From Streptomyces sp. NBC_01498 (lineage in GTDB: Bacteria; Actinomycetota; Actinomycetes; Streptomycetales; Streptomycetaceae), in the NCBI RefSeq assembly GCF_036327775.1, contig NZ_CP109598.1, positions 4,972,001 to 5,036,000 on the forward strand: 64,000 nt of DNA, in the 5' to 3' direction. A program made the translations under genes and the position numbers. Position 1 is the first letter of the stretch, and each line of letters begins with the position of its first letter. Below are positions 20,445 through 28,938 of the stretch, piece by piece. Under the pieces are notes generated by a model, which ran no database searches, was not told where the DNA came from, and worked only from the letters and a program-made list of their open reading frames with translations.

Positions 20445-20613
20445 GGGCACTCCTTCGTGCAAATCCTCTGCGTGTTCTTTGCCGACAACGGTTCGAATTC
20501 TCCCACGCGCCGACCGTCCGGCCCGTGCGGGGAATGGCGGGGGAGACCGACGGTGTTGACCGAGGTGGAGTAACGCCGGACCGCACCGCTTCTTCACGAG
20601 GAGAGACACGCCC

Positions 20614-21252
20614 ATGAGTGAGACGAGCACCAAGACGCCGGTCGACTTCTGGTTCGACCCGGTCTGTCCATGGGCCTGGATGACCTCCCGCTGGATGCTG
20701 GAGGTGGAGAAGGTCAGGGACGTCGAGGTCACCTGGCACGTGATGAGCCTGGCCGTGCTGAACGAGCCGAAGCTCGACGAGCTTCCGGAGCAGTACCGCG
20801 AGGGCCTGAAGGCCGCCTGGGGCCCGGTGCGTGTCGTGATCGCCGCCCAGCAGCTGCACGGTGACGAGGTCGTCGGCAAGCTCTACACCGCCCTGGGCAC
20901 CCGGTTCCACAACCGGGGTGAGGGCAACACCCGTGAGGCCGTCGTGGCGGCGCTCGCGGACGCGGGCCTGCCCGCGGACCTCGCCGACTACGCGGACAAG
21001 GACACCTACGACGCCGAGCTGCGCGCCTCCCACAAGGAGGGCATCGACAAGGTCGGCCAGGAGGTCGGCACCCCGGTGATCGCGGTCCCCGGCGCGGACG
21101 GCGAGCAGATCGCCTTCTTCGGTCCGGTCGTGACGCCCGCGCCCAAGGGCGAGGATGCCGCGAAGCTCTGGGACGGCACGCTGATGGTCGCCTCGATCCC
21201 CGGCTTCTACGAGATCAAGCGCACCCGGACGCAGGGCCCGGTCTTCGACTGA
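20614..21252 (+). CDS. DsbA-fold thiol oxidoreductase, Rv2466c-like
   Basis: This 212-residue thioredoxin-fold protein has a helical insertion. It resembles, throughout its length, the mycothiol-dependent reductase Rv2466c of Mycobacterium (DFWFDPVCPWAW, SRWMLEVEKVRD, MSLAVLNE, QYREGLKAAWGPVRV, VGTPVIAV, LWDGTLMVASIPGF). In Rv2466c the active site is CPWC; here it is CPWA, so only the first, nucleophilic cysteine remains. There is no signal peptide, so it acts in the cytoplasm, probably with mycothiol. GAGGAGAG precedes the ATG start. Confidence 0.88.
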   Translation: MSETSTKTPVDFWFDPVCPWAWMTSRWMLEVEKVRDVEVTWHVMSLAVLNEPKLDELPEQYREGLKAAWGPVRVVIAAQQLHGDEVVGKLYTALGTRFHNRGEGNTREAVVAALADAGLPADLADYADKDTYDAELRASHKEGIDKVGQEVGTPVIAVPGADGEQIAFFGPVVTPAPKGEDAAKLWDGTLMVASIPGFYEIKRTRTQGPVFD

Positions 21253-21360
21253 GGCCCGCTCCGGGCTCGATGCGGCCGGGCCCGGTGCGGCCGGACCCGG
21301 TCCGGACCTGCTTCCGGGCGCACGGAAGGACCCGGTCCGGACCCGCTTTCGAATACCTGG

Positions 21361-21397
21361 AAGGACCCCCGCGAGTCATGTCCTCGCGGGGGTCCTT
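21361..21397. terminator. bidirectional terminator between the DsbA-like gene and sodF
   Basis: A 15-bp perfect stem (AAGGACCCCCGCGAG) with a seven-base loop lies between two convergent genes. The preceding bases (21260-21360) contain imperfect GGACCCGGTCCGGACC repeats. Confidence 0.85.
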
Positions 21398-21479
21398 CGT
21401 CATTCCGTCCGCAGGTGAAGGCTGAGAAGACGATCACGAGCAGGACGTCTGTGGGGGCGACGGGCCGGGGCGAGTCCCG

Positions 21480-22124
21480 TCAGGGAGCCAGCAGCAGGAC
21501 GTCGTCCCGCTGCTTGGCCGCCGCGTAACGCTTCGCCACGTCCTGCCAGTTGACGACGCGCCACATCGCCTCGATGAAGTCCACCTTCTGGTTCTTGTAC
21601 TGGAGGTAGAACGCGTGCTCCCAGGCGTCGAAGACCAGGACCGGCACCGATCCCTGCCCGACGTTGCCCTGGTGGTCGTAGACCTGCTCGACGATCAGCC
21701 TCCCGCTGAGCGGCTCGTACGCGAGGACGCCCCAGCCGGAGCCCTGCGTGGTGGCCGCGGCCTTCGTGAGCTGGGCCTTGAAGCCCTCGAAGGAGCCGAA
21801 CGACTCGGTGATCGCGTCCGCCAGGTCCCCGACCCCGTCGGCCGCCAGCGGCTCGCCGCCGCCGTGGTCACCCGTCATGTTGTGCCAGTAGATCGAGTGG
21901 AGGATGTGGCCGGACAGATGGAACGCGAGGCTCTTCTGGAGACCGTTGACCGCGCCCCAGGACCCCTTGTCGCGCGCCTCGTCCAGCTGCTCCAGGGTGT
22001 CGTTCGCCCCCTTCACGTACGCGGCGTGGTGCTTGTCGTGGTGCAGCTCGATGATCTGCGGGTTGATCACGGGTTCGAGCGCCGCGTAGTCGTAGGGGAG
22101 TTCGGGGAGTGTGTAGATGGCCAT
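21480..22124 (-). CDS. sodF: superoxide dismutase (Fe/Mn type)
   Basis: This 214-residue cytoplasmic enzyme disproportionates superoxide. Metal ligands are seen in [12 protein letters not shown] (His near 27), [17 protein letters not shown] (His near 74) and [13 protein letters not shown] (Asp and His near 160-165). The ATG at 22124 ([16 protein letters not shown]) has GGAGGG upstream; an in-frame ATG further up is in the operator. In Streptomyces the iron enzyme SodF is repressed by the nickel sensor Nur when nickel is available and replaced by SodN; a Nur-like box here supports that. It is transcribed alone and ends at a shared terminator. Confidence 0.95.
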   Translation of the reverse strand: MAIYTLPELPYDYAALEPVINPQIIELHHDKHHAAYVKGANDTLEQLDEARDKGSWGAVNGLQKSLAFHLSGHILHSIYWHNMTGDHGGGEPLAADGVGDLADAITESFGSFEGFKAQLTKAAATTQGSGWGVLAYEPLSGRLIVEQVYDHQGNVGQGSVPVLVFDAWEHAFYLQYKNQKVDFIEAMWRVVNWQDVAKRYAAAKQRDDVLLLAP

Positions 22125-22146
22125 GGACAAGCCCTCCTGCTGCTTA

Positions 22147-22163
22147 TTGCGCATCTTATGCAA
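22147..22163 (-). promoter_or_regulatory. putative Nur (nickel-dependent repressor) box of sodF
   Basis: Read on the gene strand, TTGCATAAGATGCGCAA is two six-base half sites separated by five bases, matching the recalled Nur pattern tTGCaa-N5-ttGCAA at the outer TTGC/GCAA positions. It lies 23 bases before the sodF start. Confidence 0.6.
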
Positions 22164-22226
22164 CTGCACGCTAACAGCAAGAGGGCCCGTTGTTGATCAG
22201 GCTTCGGACCTACGACCCGCGTGTGT

Positions 22227-22346
22227 CCCCGGCCGTCACCATGCCCCCGGCGGTTGTCTGTCCCCGGCCGTCACGATGCGCCCGGCGGTTGTCTGTCCCC
22301 GGCCGTCGCGATGCGTTCCGGAGGTCGTGTGTTCCCGGCCGTCAGG
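22227..22346. repeat. 35-bp tandem repeat (4 copies) ending in the glycerophosphodiesterase stop codon
   Basis: Copies start at 22227, 22262, 22297 and 22333 with the core CCCCGGCCGTCACGATGCGC. The fourth copy is degenerate and its GTCA supplies the stop codon of the gene transcribed leftwards, so the repeats lie in its 3' untranslated region. Confidence 0.85.
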
Positions 22347-23448
22347 GCGTGTCCGCGGTGTCCCGCGCCATCGCCGCGATGTCCGGGAAGTCCGTGACCA
22401 CCGCGTCCACACCCAGGCCGTAGTGCAGGGCGTACTCGGCGAAGGCGTCCCCGAACGCGTTCGGGTCGCCGCCGCGCCGGAACCGCGCCGGCAGGTACTG
22501 GTTCTCCGCCCGGAAGGTGTACGCCCCCACCTTCAGCCCCGCCCGGTGCGCGTCCGCCAGCAGGGTGAAGGGCTCCACGACCGACGACTTGTCCGGGCCG
22601 ATCCAGTCCGCGTACCGCGCGATCCTCCGCAGCCCCTCCGGCGTCATCATGTCCCGGTACGTGGTCGGGTCGCCCGCCGCGACCAGGTCGTACGGCGCGC
22701 CGCTCGTGCCCAGCGCCTGCCACAGCGGCAGCCGCAGCCGCTCCCCGGCGAACGCCGCGAGGCTGGTGGGCTCGAACGACTGGACCACGCAGTCCTCGGC
22801 GCCCAGCCGGTACCGCCGCACGATCCGCGCCAGCGCCGGCTCCAGGGGCAGCCCGAGCGAGCGGAAGTACGTGGGGTGCTTGGTCTCGGGGAAGACGGCG
22901 ATCCGGCGGCCGTGGCGTCGGGACAGCGCGCGGGCCAGCCGCACGACCTCCTCGAAGGTCATCACCGGTTCGCGGCCGTCGAAGACGGTGTTGCGGTTGC
23001 GGACCAGCGGCAGCCGCTCGACCGCGCGCAGCGTCTTCAGCTCGGCCAGCGTGAAGTCCTCGGTGAACCAGCCCGTCACCGCCCGCCCGTCGACCGTCTT
23101 CGTCGTCCGGCGCCCGGTGAACTCCGGGTGCGCCGCGACGTCCGTGGTCCCCGAGATCTCGTTCTCGTGCCGGACGACCAGCACATGGTCCTTGGTGGCC
23201 ACCAGATCGGGCTCGATCCAGTCGGCGCCGTTCCGCACGGCGTACGTGTAGGCGGCGGCGGTGTGTTCGGGCCGCCAGCCGGCGGCCCCCCGGTGACCGA
23301 TGACGACCGGCCGCCGGGAACCGCCCGGCCGCCGCGGGCTCGCGGCGGCCGCGGGGAGCGCGCTGACGGCGCCCGCGGCGGTGGCCGCCGTGGCCGCGCC
23401 GGCGGCGAGGAGTAACGAACGACGCCTGGGCTGTGCGGACGCGGACAT
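22342..23448 (-). CDS. glpQ: Tat-exported glycerophosphodiester phosphodiesterase
   Basis: This 368-residue secreted enzyme hydrolyses glycerophosphodiesters to glycerol-3-phosphate and an alcohol. The ATG at 23448 follows GGGAG and opens a twin-arginine-type signal (PRRRSLLLAAGAATAATAAG, cleavage near AAAASP). GDPD motifs follow: IGHRGAAGWRPEHT, the unusual spacing PDLVATKDHVLVVRHENE (metal and catalytic His), FPETKHP and VVTDFPDIAA at the end. It has no phosphate-transport neighbours. The upstream gap 23449-23790 has no gene; it should hold the promoter. In Streptomyces such genes are often in the phosphate-limitation regulon, but I did not identify a PHO box. Confidence 0.9.
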   Translation of the reverse strand: MSASAQPRRRSLLLAAGAATAATAAGAVSALPAAAASPRRPGGSRRPVVIGHRGAAGWRPEHTAAAYTYAVRNGADWIEPDLVATKDHVLVVRHENEISGTTDVAAHPEFTGRRTTKTVDGRAVTGWFTEDFTLAELKTLRAVERLPLVRNRNTVFDGREPVMTFEEVVRLARALSRRHGRRIAVFPETKHPTYFRSLGLPLEPALARIVRRYRLGAEDCVVQSFEPTSLAAFAGERLRLPLWQALGTSGAPYDLVAAGDPTTYRDMMTPEGLRRIARYADWIGPDKSSVVEPFTLLADAHRAGLKVGAYTFRAENQYLPARFRRGGDPNAFGDAFAEYALHYGLGVDAVVTDFPDIAAMARDTADTP

Positions 23449-23790
23449 ACGGATCTCCCTCGTGAGGCTCGTGGTCGGCGCCCGGAACGATAGACGGGGC
23501 CGCACGCCGGGCCGCGCCGGTTCATCGGCTGTGCGGCACACGGACACGGAGGGTTCACCGGGAGCCGGGAGCCGGAGGCCAGGGGCCGGACCCGGGCCGT
23601 GTCCGAGTGCGCCCGGCCGTCCACCACGCCGGTCCGCCGCCTGGCGATGGCACGCACCGGCGGGGACATCAGCCGCTCCGCGACGGGCGCACTCCCGCCC
23701 TGAGGGCGGACGGCACCACGTGTCCGCCCGATCCCGACCCCGACCCCGCCCACACGGCGAGCGTGCGTGCCGGGCGTCGCGCGCCAGGCA

Positions 23791-25218
23791 CTACGTGTCG
23801 GACACGGCCCGGGGTCGGTCGTGCCCCGCCCGCGCCGCCCCCAGGCGCGCCAGATGGTCCTCGTACCCCCGCGCGTAGTACGCCGCCCGCCCCGGGTCCG
23901 GGTGCACCACCGTCGTCGGGGCCGTCCACGCCGCCACGTCCAGCGGCACCCCGTGCCGGGCCGCCGACGCCAGGACCGCGCCCCGTGCGCCCACCTCGCC
24001 CTCCACGATCCGCAGGGGCCTGCCCAGCACGTCCGCGAACAGGCGCGTCCACGCCGGGCTCCGGGTGCCGCCGCCGCACACCGCGAGGGTGCCCGTCAGC
24101 CCCGCCGCCTCCAGACAGTGCCGGGCGGCGTACGCGATGCCCTCGCAGGTCGCGCGGATCAGATCGGCGGGCGTCGACTCCAGGGAGACGCCGGTCAGTT
24201 GGGCCCGCAGCGCCGGGTCGACGAACGGCGCGCGCTCGCCCGACGGGGCGAAGTAGGGCAGCACCCGGACGCCTCCCGCGCCCGGCTCCACGGAGTCGAG
24301 CAGCGCGTCGACGTCCTCGTGGCGCCGGCCCGTCGTCGCCAGCACCCAGTCCAGCGCGGCCGTCCCCACCATCGCGGGCATCGCGCGCAGCCAGTGCCCC
24401 GGCCGGTCCGTCGAGATGTGCAGCCCGCCCGGCTCGCCGTCCAGGCCGAGGGTGTCCGTCGCGACCAGCGACGCCAGACAGGTGCCGATGATGAGCAGCC
24501 CGTCGCCCGGTTCGGTGACGCCCGCGCCGAGCGCGCTCGCCGGCAGGTCGTACGGCCCGTTCGCGATCCGCACCCCCGAGGGCAGCACGCCGGTCGCCAC
24601 CGGATCGCTCACCGGGGCCAGCAGCGACGCCCGGTGGGACAGCCCCAACTCCGCGAGCACCTCGGCGGAGTACGCGCGCGTCCTCGGGTCCAGGAACGGC
24701 ATCGACGCGTCGGAGACATCCGTCGCCCGCACCCCGGTCAGCCGCTGGAAGACCATGTCCTTGCAGTACAGCGCCGTCTCCGCCGCCTCCAGCGCGGCGG
24801 GTTCGTGCCGGTCCAGCCACGCCAGCACCGGCCCCGGACAGCCGGGGAACATCGCGCTGCCGCTGCGCCGGAACACCGACTCGAAGACCCCGGAGGCCCG
24901 CCACTCGTCCACGAACGCGTACGCCCGGCCGTCCATCCAGGAGATCCCGGGCCGCACCGGACGCCCCCGCGCGTCGACCAGCCAGACCCCGTCGCCCTGC
25001 CCGGTGAGCCCGGCCAGTTCGACCGGTCCGGGCAGGGCGGCCGTGAGTGTGTCGTAGGCGTCGAGCACCGCGCCGTACAGCTCGTCCATGTCCTGCTCGA
25101 CCCGGCCGCCGTGGATGCCGAGCCGCACCGGGCGCGCCTCGACGGCCAGCGCCGTCCCGTCCGTGCCGAAGGCCGCGGCCTTCACCGCGGAGGTCCCGAC
25201 ATCGATCCCGACGTACAT
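23791..25218 (-). CDS. FGGY-family carbohydrate kinase (erythritol/polyol kinase-like)
   Basis: This 475-residue ATP-dependent sugar or polyol kinase has the N-terminal phosphate loop GIDVGTSAVKAAAFG, a substrate loop TGQGDGVWLVD (resembling erythritol and related polyol kinases), SWMDGRAYAF, the catalytic Asp region YFAPSGERAPF and the C-terminal ATP site VCGGGTRSPAW. The ATG has GAGGAG upstream. It lies 36 bases downstream of the hydroxyacid dehydrogenase on the same strand, so they are probably one operon. Substrate is not determinable; erythritol-like tetritols or pentuloses are candidates. Confidence 0.85.
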   Translation of the reverse strand: MYVGIDVGTSAVKAAAFGTDGTALAVEARPVRLGIHGGRVEQDMDELYGAVLDAYDTLTAALPGPVELAGLTGQGDGVWLVDARGRPVRPGISWMDGRAYAFVDEWRASGVFESVFRRSGSAMFPGCPGPVLAWLDRHEPAALEAAETALYCKDMVFQRLTGVRATDVSDASMPFLDPRTRAYSAEVLAELGLSHRASLLAPVSDPVATGVLPSGVRIANGPYDLPASALGAGVTEPGDGLLIIGTCLASLVATDTLGLDGEPGGLHISTDRPGHWLRAMPAMVGTAALDWVLATTGRRHEDVDALLDSVEPGAGGVRVLPYFAPSGERAPFVDPALRAQLTGVSLESTPADLIRATCEGIAYAARHCLEAAGLTGTLAVCGGGTRSPAWTRLFADVLGRPLRIVEGEVGARGAVLASAARHGVPLDVAAWTAPTTVVHPDPGRAAYYARGYEDHLARLGAARAGHDRPRAVSDT

Positions 25219-25254
25219 CCGCTCTCCTCAGATTCCGGGGCGCGGCGAGCGCGC

Positions 25255-26277
25255 TCAGGTCAGGCAGTGCGCGAGCGGCTCGCCCTTCGCGTGGCGCGCC
25301 ACCTCGGCCGCCGCGATCCGTGCCGCCTTGCGCGCCACGGCCCTGCTGGCGCCGCCCAGATGCGGGGTCAGCACCACGTTGGGGGTGCGGCGCAGCCGGG
25401 AGTCGGCGGGCAGCGGCTCCTGCTCGTACGTGTCGAGCGCCGCCGCCGCGAGCTGCCCGTCGTCGAGCGCGTCGCACAGGGCGTCGGTGTCGAGCAGCCC
25501 GCCGCGTGCCACGTTCACCAGGGTGGATCCCCCTGGCATCCGGGCGAGTTCGGCCGCGCCGATCAGCCCCCGGGTCTCCGGGGTGAGCCGGGCGTGCAGG
25601 CTGACGACCGCCGACCGGGCGAGCAGCGCGTCCAGCGACGGGGCGCGCATGCCGTGCACGTCACCGCGTACGTACGGGTCGTACACCTCCACCTCCGCGC
25701 CGAACGCCGTCAGCACCCGCGCGACCCGGCTGCCGACCGCGCCGTACCCGATCAGCCCGACCGGGGTGTCCTCCAGTTCGGGGCCGCACCGCTCGTACGT
25801 GTAGTGCGTGGCGTCCCACTTCCCGTCCAGGGCAAGGGAGTTGTGCGCCTCGGGGATCCGCCGCAGGGCCGCCAGCATCATCCCGACCGTGAACTCGGCG
25901 GTGGCCGCCGCGTTGCGCCCCGGCGCGAAGCAGACCTTCACGCCGCGCGCCCGCGCCGCCTCGGCATTGACGTTGACCGGGCCGCCCCGGCACACGGCGA
26001 TCATCCGCAGGGCGGGCGCCGCCGCCAGCACCCGCTCGGTGAACGGGCCCATCTGGGTCACACAGACCTCGACCCCGTCCAGCGCCTCGATCAGCGCGTC
26101 CTCCGAGTCGTCGGCCTCCTCGACCTCGGCGACCGGGCCGAAGGGGGCGAGCGGCCAGGGGAGGGTGAGTTCGGTGATCTCGGCCGGGGCGGCGCCCTCG
26201 CGCCGCAGGGCCTCGGTGATCGCGTCGGTGATCAGGGAGTTGAGGACGAAGTGGTCACCCGCGGCGAGGATCTTCAC
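25255..26277 (-). CDS. D-2-hydroxyacid dehydrogenase (NAD-dependent)
   Basis: This 340-residue enzyme of the phosphoglycerate/formate dehydrogenase superfamily has the NAD loop VGLIGYGAVGSRVARVL near residue 170. The catalytic Arg is in NVARGGLLDTDAL, Glu in LDTYEQEPLP and His in LTPHLGGAS. The GTG start at 26277 has AGGAG upstream; the longer open frame runs into the divergent promoter region and is ignored. It is the first gene of a leftward operon with the FGGY kinase, suggesting that it oxidises or reduces a sugar-derived hydroxyacid in the same pathway. Confidence 0.87.
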   Translation of the reverse strand: MKILAAGDHFVLNSLITDAITEALRREGAAPAEITELTLPWPLAPFGPVAEVEEADDSEDALIEALDGVEVCVTQMGPFTERVLAAAPALRMIAVCRGGPVNVNAEAARARGVKVCFAPGRNAAATAEFTVGMMLAALRRIPEAHNSLALDGKWDATHYTYERCGPELEDTPVGLIGYGAVGSRVARVLTAFGAEVEVYDPYVRGDVHGMRAPSLDALLARSAVVSLHARLTPETRGLIGAAELARMPGGSTLVNVARGGLLDTDALCDALDDGQLAAAALDTYEQEPLPADSRLRRTPNVVLTPHLGGASRAVARKAARIAAAEVARHAKGEPLAHCLT

Positions 26278-26603
26278 GTCTGGTCGTCTCCTGTCTCGGC
26301 GTCGGACACGTGCGTACGCTGGTGGCCGGCGGTGACGCGCACGGTGTCGCCCTTCCAGGAACGGCTCATGGGCGCCGACCGTAGCCCGTACGCCGTCCCC
26401 CGGGTCCGCGTCCCGCCCGGTGTCCCCGGTCCCGGCCCCCCACTCACCCGCCCGGGTCAGCCCCGGTCCGCCGGACGGACCCCCGGACCGCCGCGGGACG
26501 CCGGGCGGCGCGGCCCCGTGATCCGGCCGTGGACGTCCCGCCCCGGCGCACGCGCCGGACGACGCGTTCCTTCGAGTGGTTAACCGAGCCTGTAACACCG
26601 GTA

Positions 26604-26628
26604 GTTGCGCGTCAATCCCACGCGCAAC
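26604..26628. promoter_or_regulatory. inverted-repeat operator between divergent sugar-kinase operons
   Basis: GTTGCGCGT and ACGCGCAAC form a perfect 9-bp inverted repeat with a seven-base spacer, flanked by CCGG on both sides. It lies 45 bases before the rightward kinase start. No regulator gene is adjacent. The rest of 26278-26673 shows no gene. Confidence 0.6.
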
Positions 26629-26673
26629 GGAACAACCGGGTGCACAGTGGGAATTTCGCGGAGGGAGCCGAAC

Positions 26674-28179
26674 ATGTGGATGGGTGTCGATCTCGGGACA
26701 CAGGGCGTCCGCGCGGTGCTCGCCGGCGACGACGGCGAGACGCTCGGCGCGGGGGCGGCGCCCCTGACCGGCAGCCGCGACGGGGCACGCCACGAGCAGT
26801 CGCCCGACGACTGGTGGCAGGCCGTGCGCACCGCGATCGGCGGCGCCCTGGCGGCCGTGCCGCCCGGCCGCTCCCGCCGGGTCGGGGCCCTCGCGGTGTG
26901 CGGCACCTCGGGCACGGTCCTGCTCACCGACGGCGCGGGCCGCCCTCTCACCCCCGGCCTGATGTACGACGACGGACGCGCCACCGCCGAGGCCGCCCTC
27001 GCCCGTGAACGGGGGCTGCGCGTCCAGCCCACCTGGGCACTGCCGAAGGTCATGTGGCTGCTCAAGGAGTACGCCGGGGCCGAGGAGCACGCGGGGGCAA
27101 CCGGCGTGCGCGTCACCCACCAGACCGACCTCGTGGTCTCCCGGCTGGTCGGCCGCCCCGTCGCCACCGACTCCAGCCACGCCCTGAAGACCGGTTACGA
27201 CCTGGCGGGCGACACCTGGCCTTACCGGGAACTGGCCGCGCTCGGTCTCGGCGCGGAGATGTTCCCGCAGGTCGTACGGCCCGGCACCAGACTCGGTGAG
27301 ATCGGCGCCGCCGGCGAGGCGGTCACCGGACTGCCCGCCGGAACCCCCGTCGTCGCCGGGATGACCGACGGCTGCGCCGCCCAGATCGCCTCCGGCTCAC
27401 TGACCCCCGGATCCTGGAACTCGGTCCTCGGCACCACGCTCGTCCTCAAGGGCGTCACCCCCGAACCCGTGCACGACAGCACCGGCGTCGTCTACAACCA
27501 CCGTTCCCCCGACGGCGGCTGGCTGCCCGGCGGCGCCTCCAACGTCGGCGCGGGGGCGCTCGGCAGGGCCTTCCCCGACGCCGACCCGGCCCGCCTCGAC
27601 GCCCTCGCCCACCACCACGAACCGGCCACCACGCTCGCCTACCCGCTGGTCTCGCACGGCGAGCGGTTCCCCTTCCTCGCACCCGACGCCACCGCCCTGC
27701 TGCTCGGCGAACCCCGGTCCGCCGCCGACCACTGGGCGGCCCTCCTCCAGGGCGTCGCCCACACCGAACGCCTCTGCCTCGACTACCTCGACCACCTCGG
27801 CGCCCCCCAGGACGGCCCGCTCACCTTCACCGGCGGCGGCTCCCGCAGCGCGTACTGGAACCAGCTGCGCGCCGACGTCCTCGGCCGCACCGTGCACCTC
27901 CCCCGGCAGAGCGAACCCGCACTCGGCATGGCCGTCCTCGCCGCGTACGGCGCGGGCGCCGCCCCCACCCTCGCGGACGCCGCCACGCGCATGGTCGGAA
28001 CCGGCCACGTCCTGCGCCCCCGACCGGCCCGCACCGCGCGCTTCCTGGAGCCGTACCTGAAGATGGTCGGCGAACTGGAACAGCGCGGCTGGCTCCCCGC
28101 CCCGGTCGCCGCGCACGCCCGGACGCGCGCCGCCCGGCCCGTCCGCGCCGACGACCCGGGCGACCCGGAGGCTCCGTGA
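26674..28179 (+). CDS. FGGY-family carbohydrate kinase (xylulokinase-like)
   Basis: This 501-residue kinase has GVDLGTQGVRAVLAG at the start, the central substrate region VVAGMTDGCAAQIASG, NSVLGTTLVLKG, and the C-terminal ATP motif FTGGGSRSAYWNQLRADVLG. The ATG at 26674 follows GGAGGG; the in-frame ATG at 26605 lies inside the operator and is rejected. It is only distantly similar to the kinase at 23791-25218. The stop overlaps the GTG of the next gene by four bases (GTGA), so the two are translationally coupled. Substrate unknown; probably a ketose or a related polyol. Confidence 0.85.
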   Translation: MWMGVDLGTQGVRAVLAGDDGETLGAGAAPLTGSRDGARHEQSPDDWWQAVRTAIGGALAAVPPGRSRRVGALAVCGTSGTVLLTDGAGRPLTPGLMYDDGRATAEAALARERGLRVQPTWALPKVMWLLKEYAGAEEHAGATGVRVTHQTDLVVSRLVGRPVATDSSHALKTGYDLAGDTWPYRELAALGLGAEMFPQVVRPGTRLGEIGAAGEAVTGLPAGTPVVAGMTDGCAAQIASGSLTPGSWNSVLGTTLVLKGVTPEPVHDSTGVVYNHRSPDGGWLPGGASNVGAGALGRAFPDADPARLDALAHHHEPATTLAYPLVSHGERFPFLAPDATALLLGEPRSAADHWAALLQGVAHTERLCLDYLDHLGAPQDGPLTFTGGGSRSAYWNQLRADVLGRTVHLPRQSEPALGMAVLAAYGAGAAPTLADAATRMVGTGHVLRPRPARTARFLEPYLKMVGELEQRGWLPAPVAAHARTRAARPVRADDPGDPEAP

Positions 28180-28799
28180 GTACGACCCTGCTGCTGGCCC
28201 GGCACGGCCAGACGCTCTGGCACGCCGAGAACCGCTACGCGGGCGTGAGCGACATTGGCCTCACCGACGAGGGGCGCGCCCAGTCGGCCCGGCTGGGGGA
28301 GTGGGCCGGGCGGCAGACCGCGGCGGGCGCGCCGATCGACGCGGTGCGCACGTCACCGCTCTCCCGCGCGATCGCCACCGCCGAGCCCGCCTGCCGGGCG
28401 CTGGGCCTGGTCCCGGAACGCGAACACGACCTGCGGGAATGCGACTTCGGGGTGCTGGAGGGCCGTACCCTCGCCGAGTTCGAGGCCGAGGACCCGACGG
28501 GCGCGGCGGCCTTCCGCGCCGACCCGGTGCTGAACCCCTTCCCGGGCGCGGAGGACCCCCGCGCGGCGGCGGCCCGCGGCGTCGGCGCCCTGCGCCGGAT
28601 CGCGGCAGCGCACGCGGGTGGCCGGGTGCTGGTGGTGGCCCACAACACCCTGCTGCGGCTGGTGCTCTGCGACCTGCTGTCGATCCCGCTGAGCGACTAC
28701 CGCCGGGTGTTCCCGGGGCTGCGGAACGGGGCGGTGTCGGAACTGCGCCTGAAGGGTGGGGAGTCGGCGCTTCTGTCGCTCAACGTGCCCTGTTCGTAG
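28176..28799 (+). CDS. histidine phosphatase family protein (phosphoglycerate mutase-like)
   Basis: This 207-residue protein of the histidine phosphatase superfamily carries the phosphohistidine motif LLARHGQTLWHAENRYAG at the start, the acid-base Glu in HDLRECDFGVLEG and the second His in VVAHNTLLRLVLCD. It is coupled by a four-base overlap to the FGGY kinase. That pairing suggests it removes phosphate from a sugar phosphate made by, or inhibitory to, the same pathway. A function as true phosphoglycerate mutase is less likely because of the short length and context. Confidence 0.87.
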   Translation: MSTTLLLARHGQTLWHAENRYAGVSDIGLTDEGRAQSARLGEWAGRQTAAGAPIDAVRTSPLSRAIATAEPACRALGLVPEREHDLRECDFGVLEGRTLAEFEAEDPTGAAAFRADPVLNPFPGAEDPRAAAARGVGALRRIAAAHAGGRVLVVAHNTLLRLVLCDLLSIPLSDYRRVFPGLRNGAVSELRLKGGESALLSLNVPCS

Positions 28800-28938
28800 C
28801 TCTGGGTACTGTCTGCGCATGATTTCCAAAGGGCGACACCAAGCCCGGGGACATTGCGCGCACTGGGCCTGCCGACCGCCTGAGCCGCGGTCCCCGCTCC
28901 AACGGGACCGGGGACCGGCGGGGGCCGTAACGCCGGCC

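Noticed and set aside
22227..22346. CRISPR-like array
   Set aside because: The 35-bp units are contiguous without unique spacers, so it is a plain tandem repeat.
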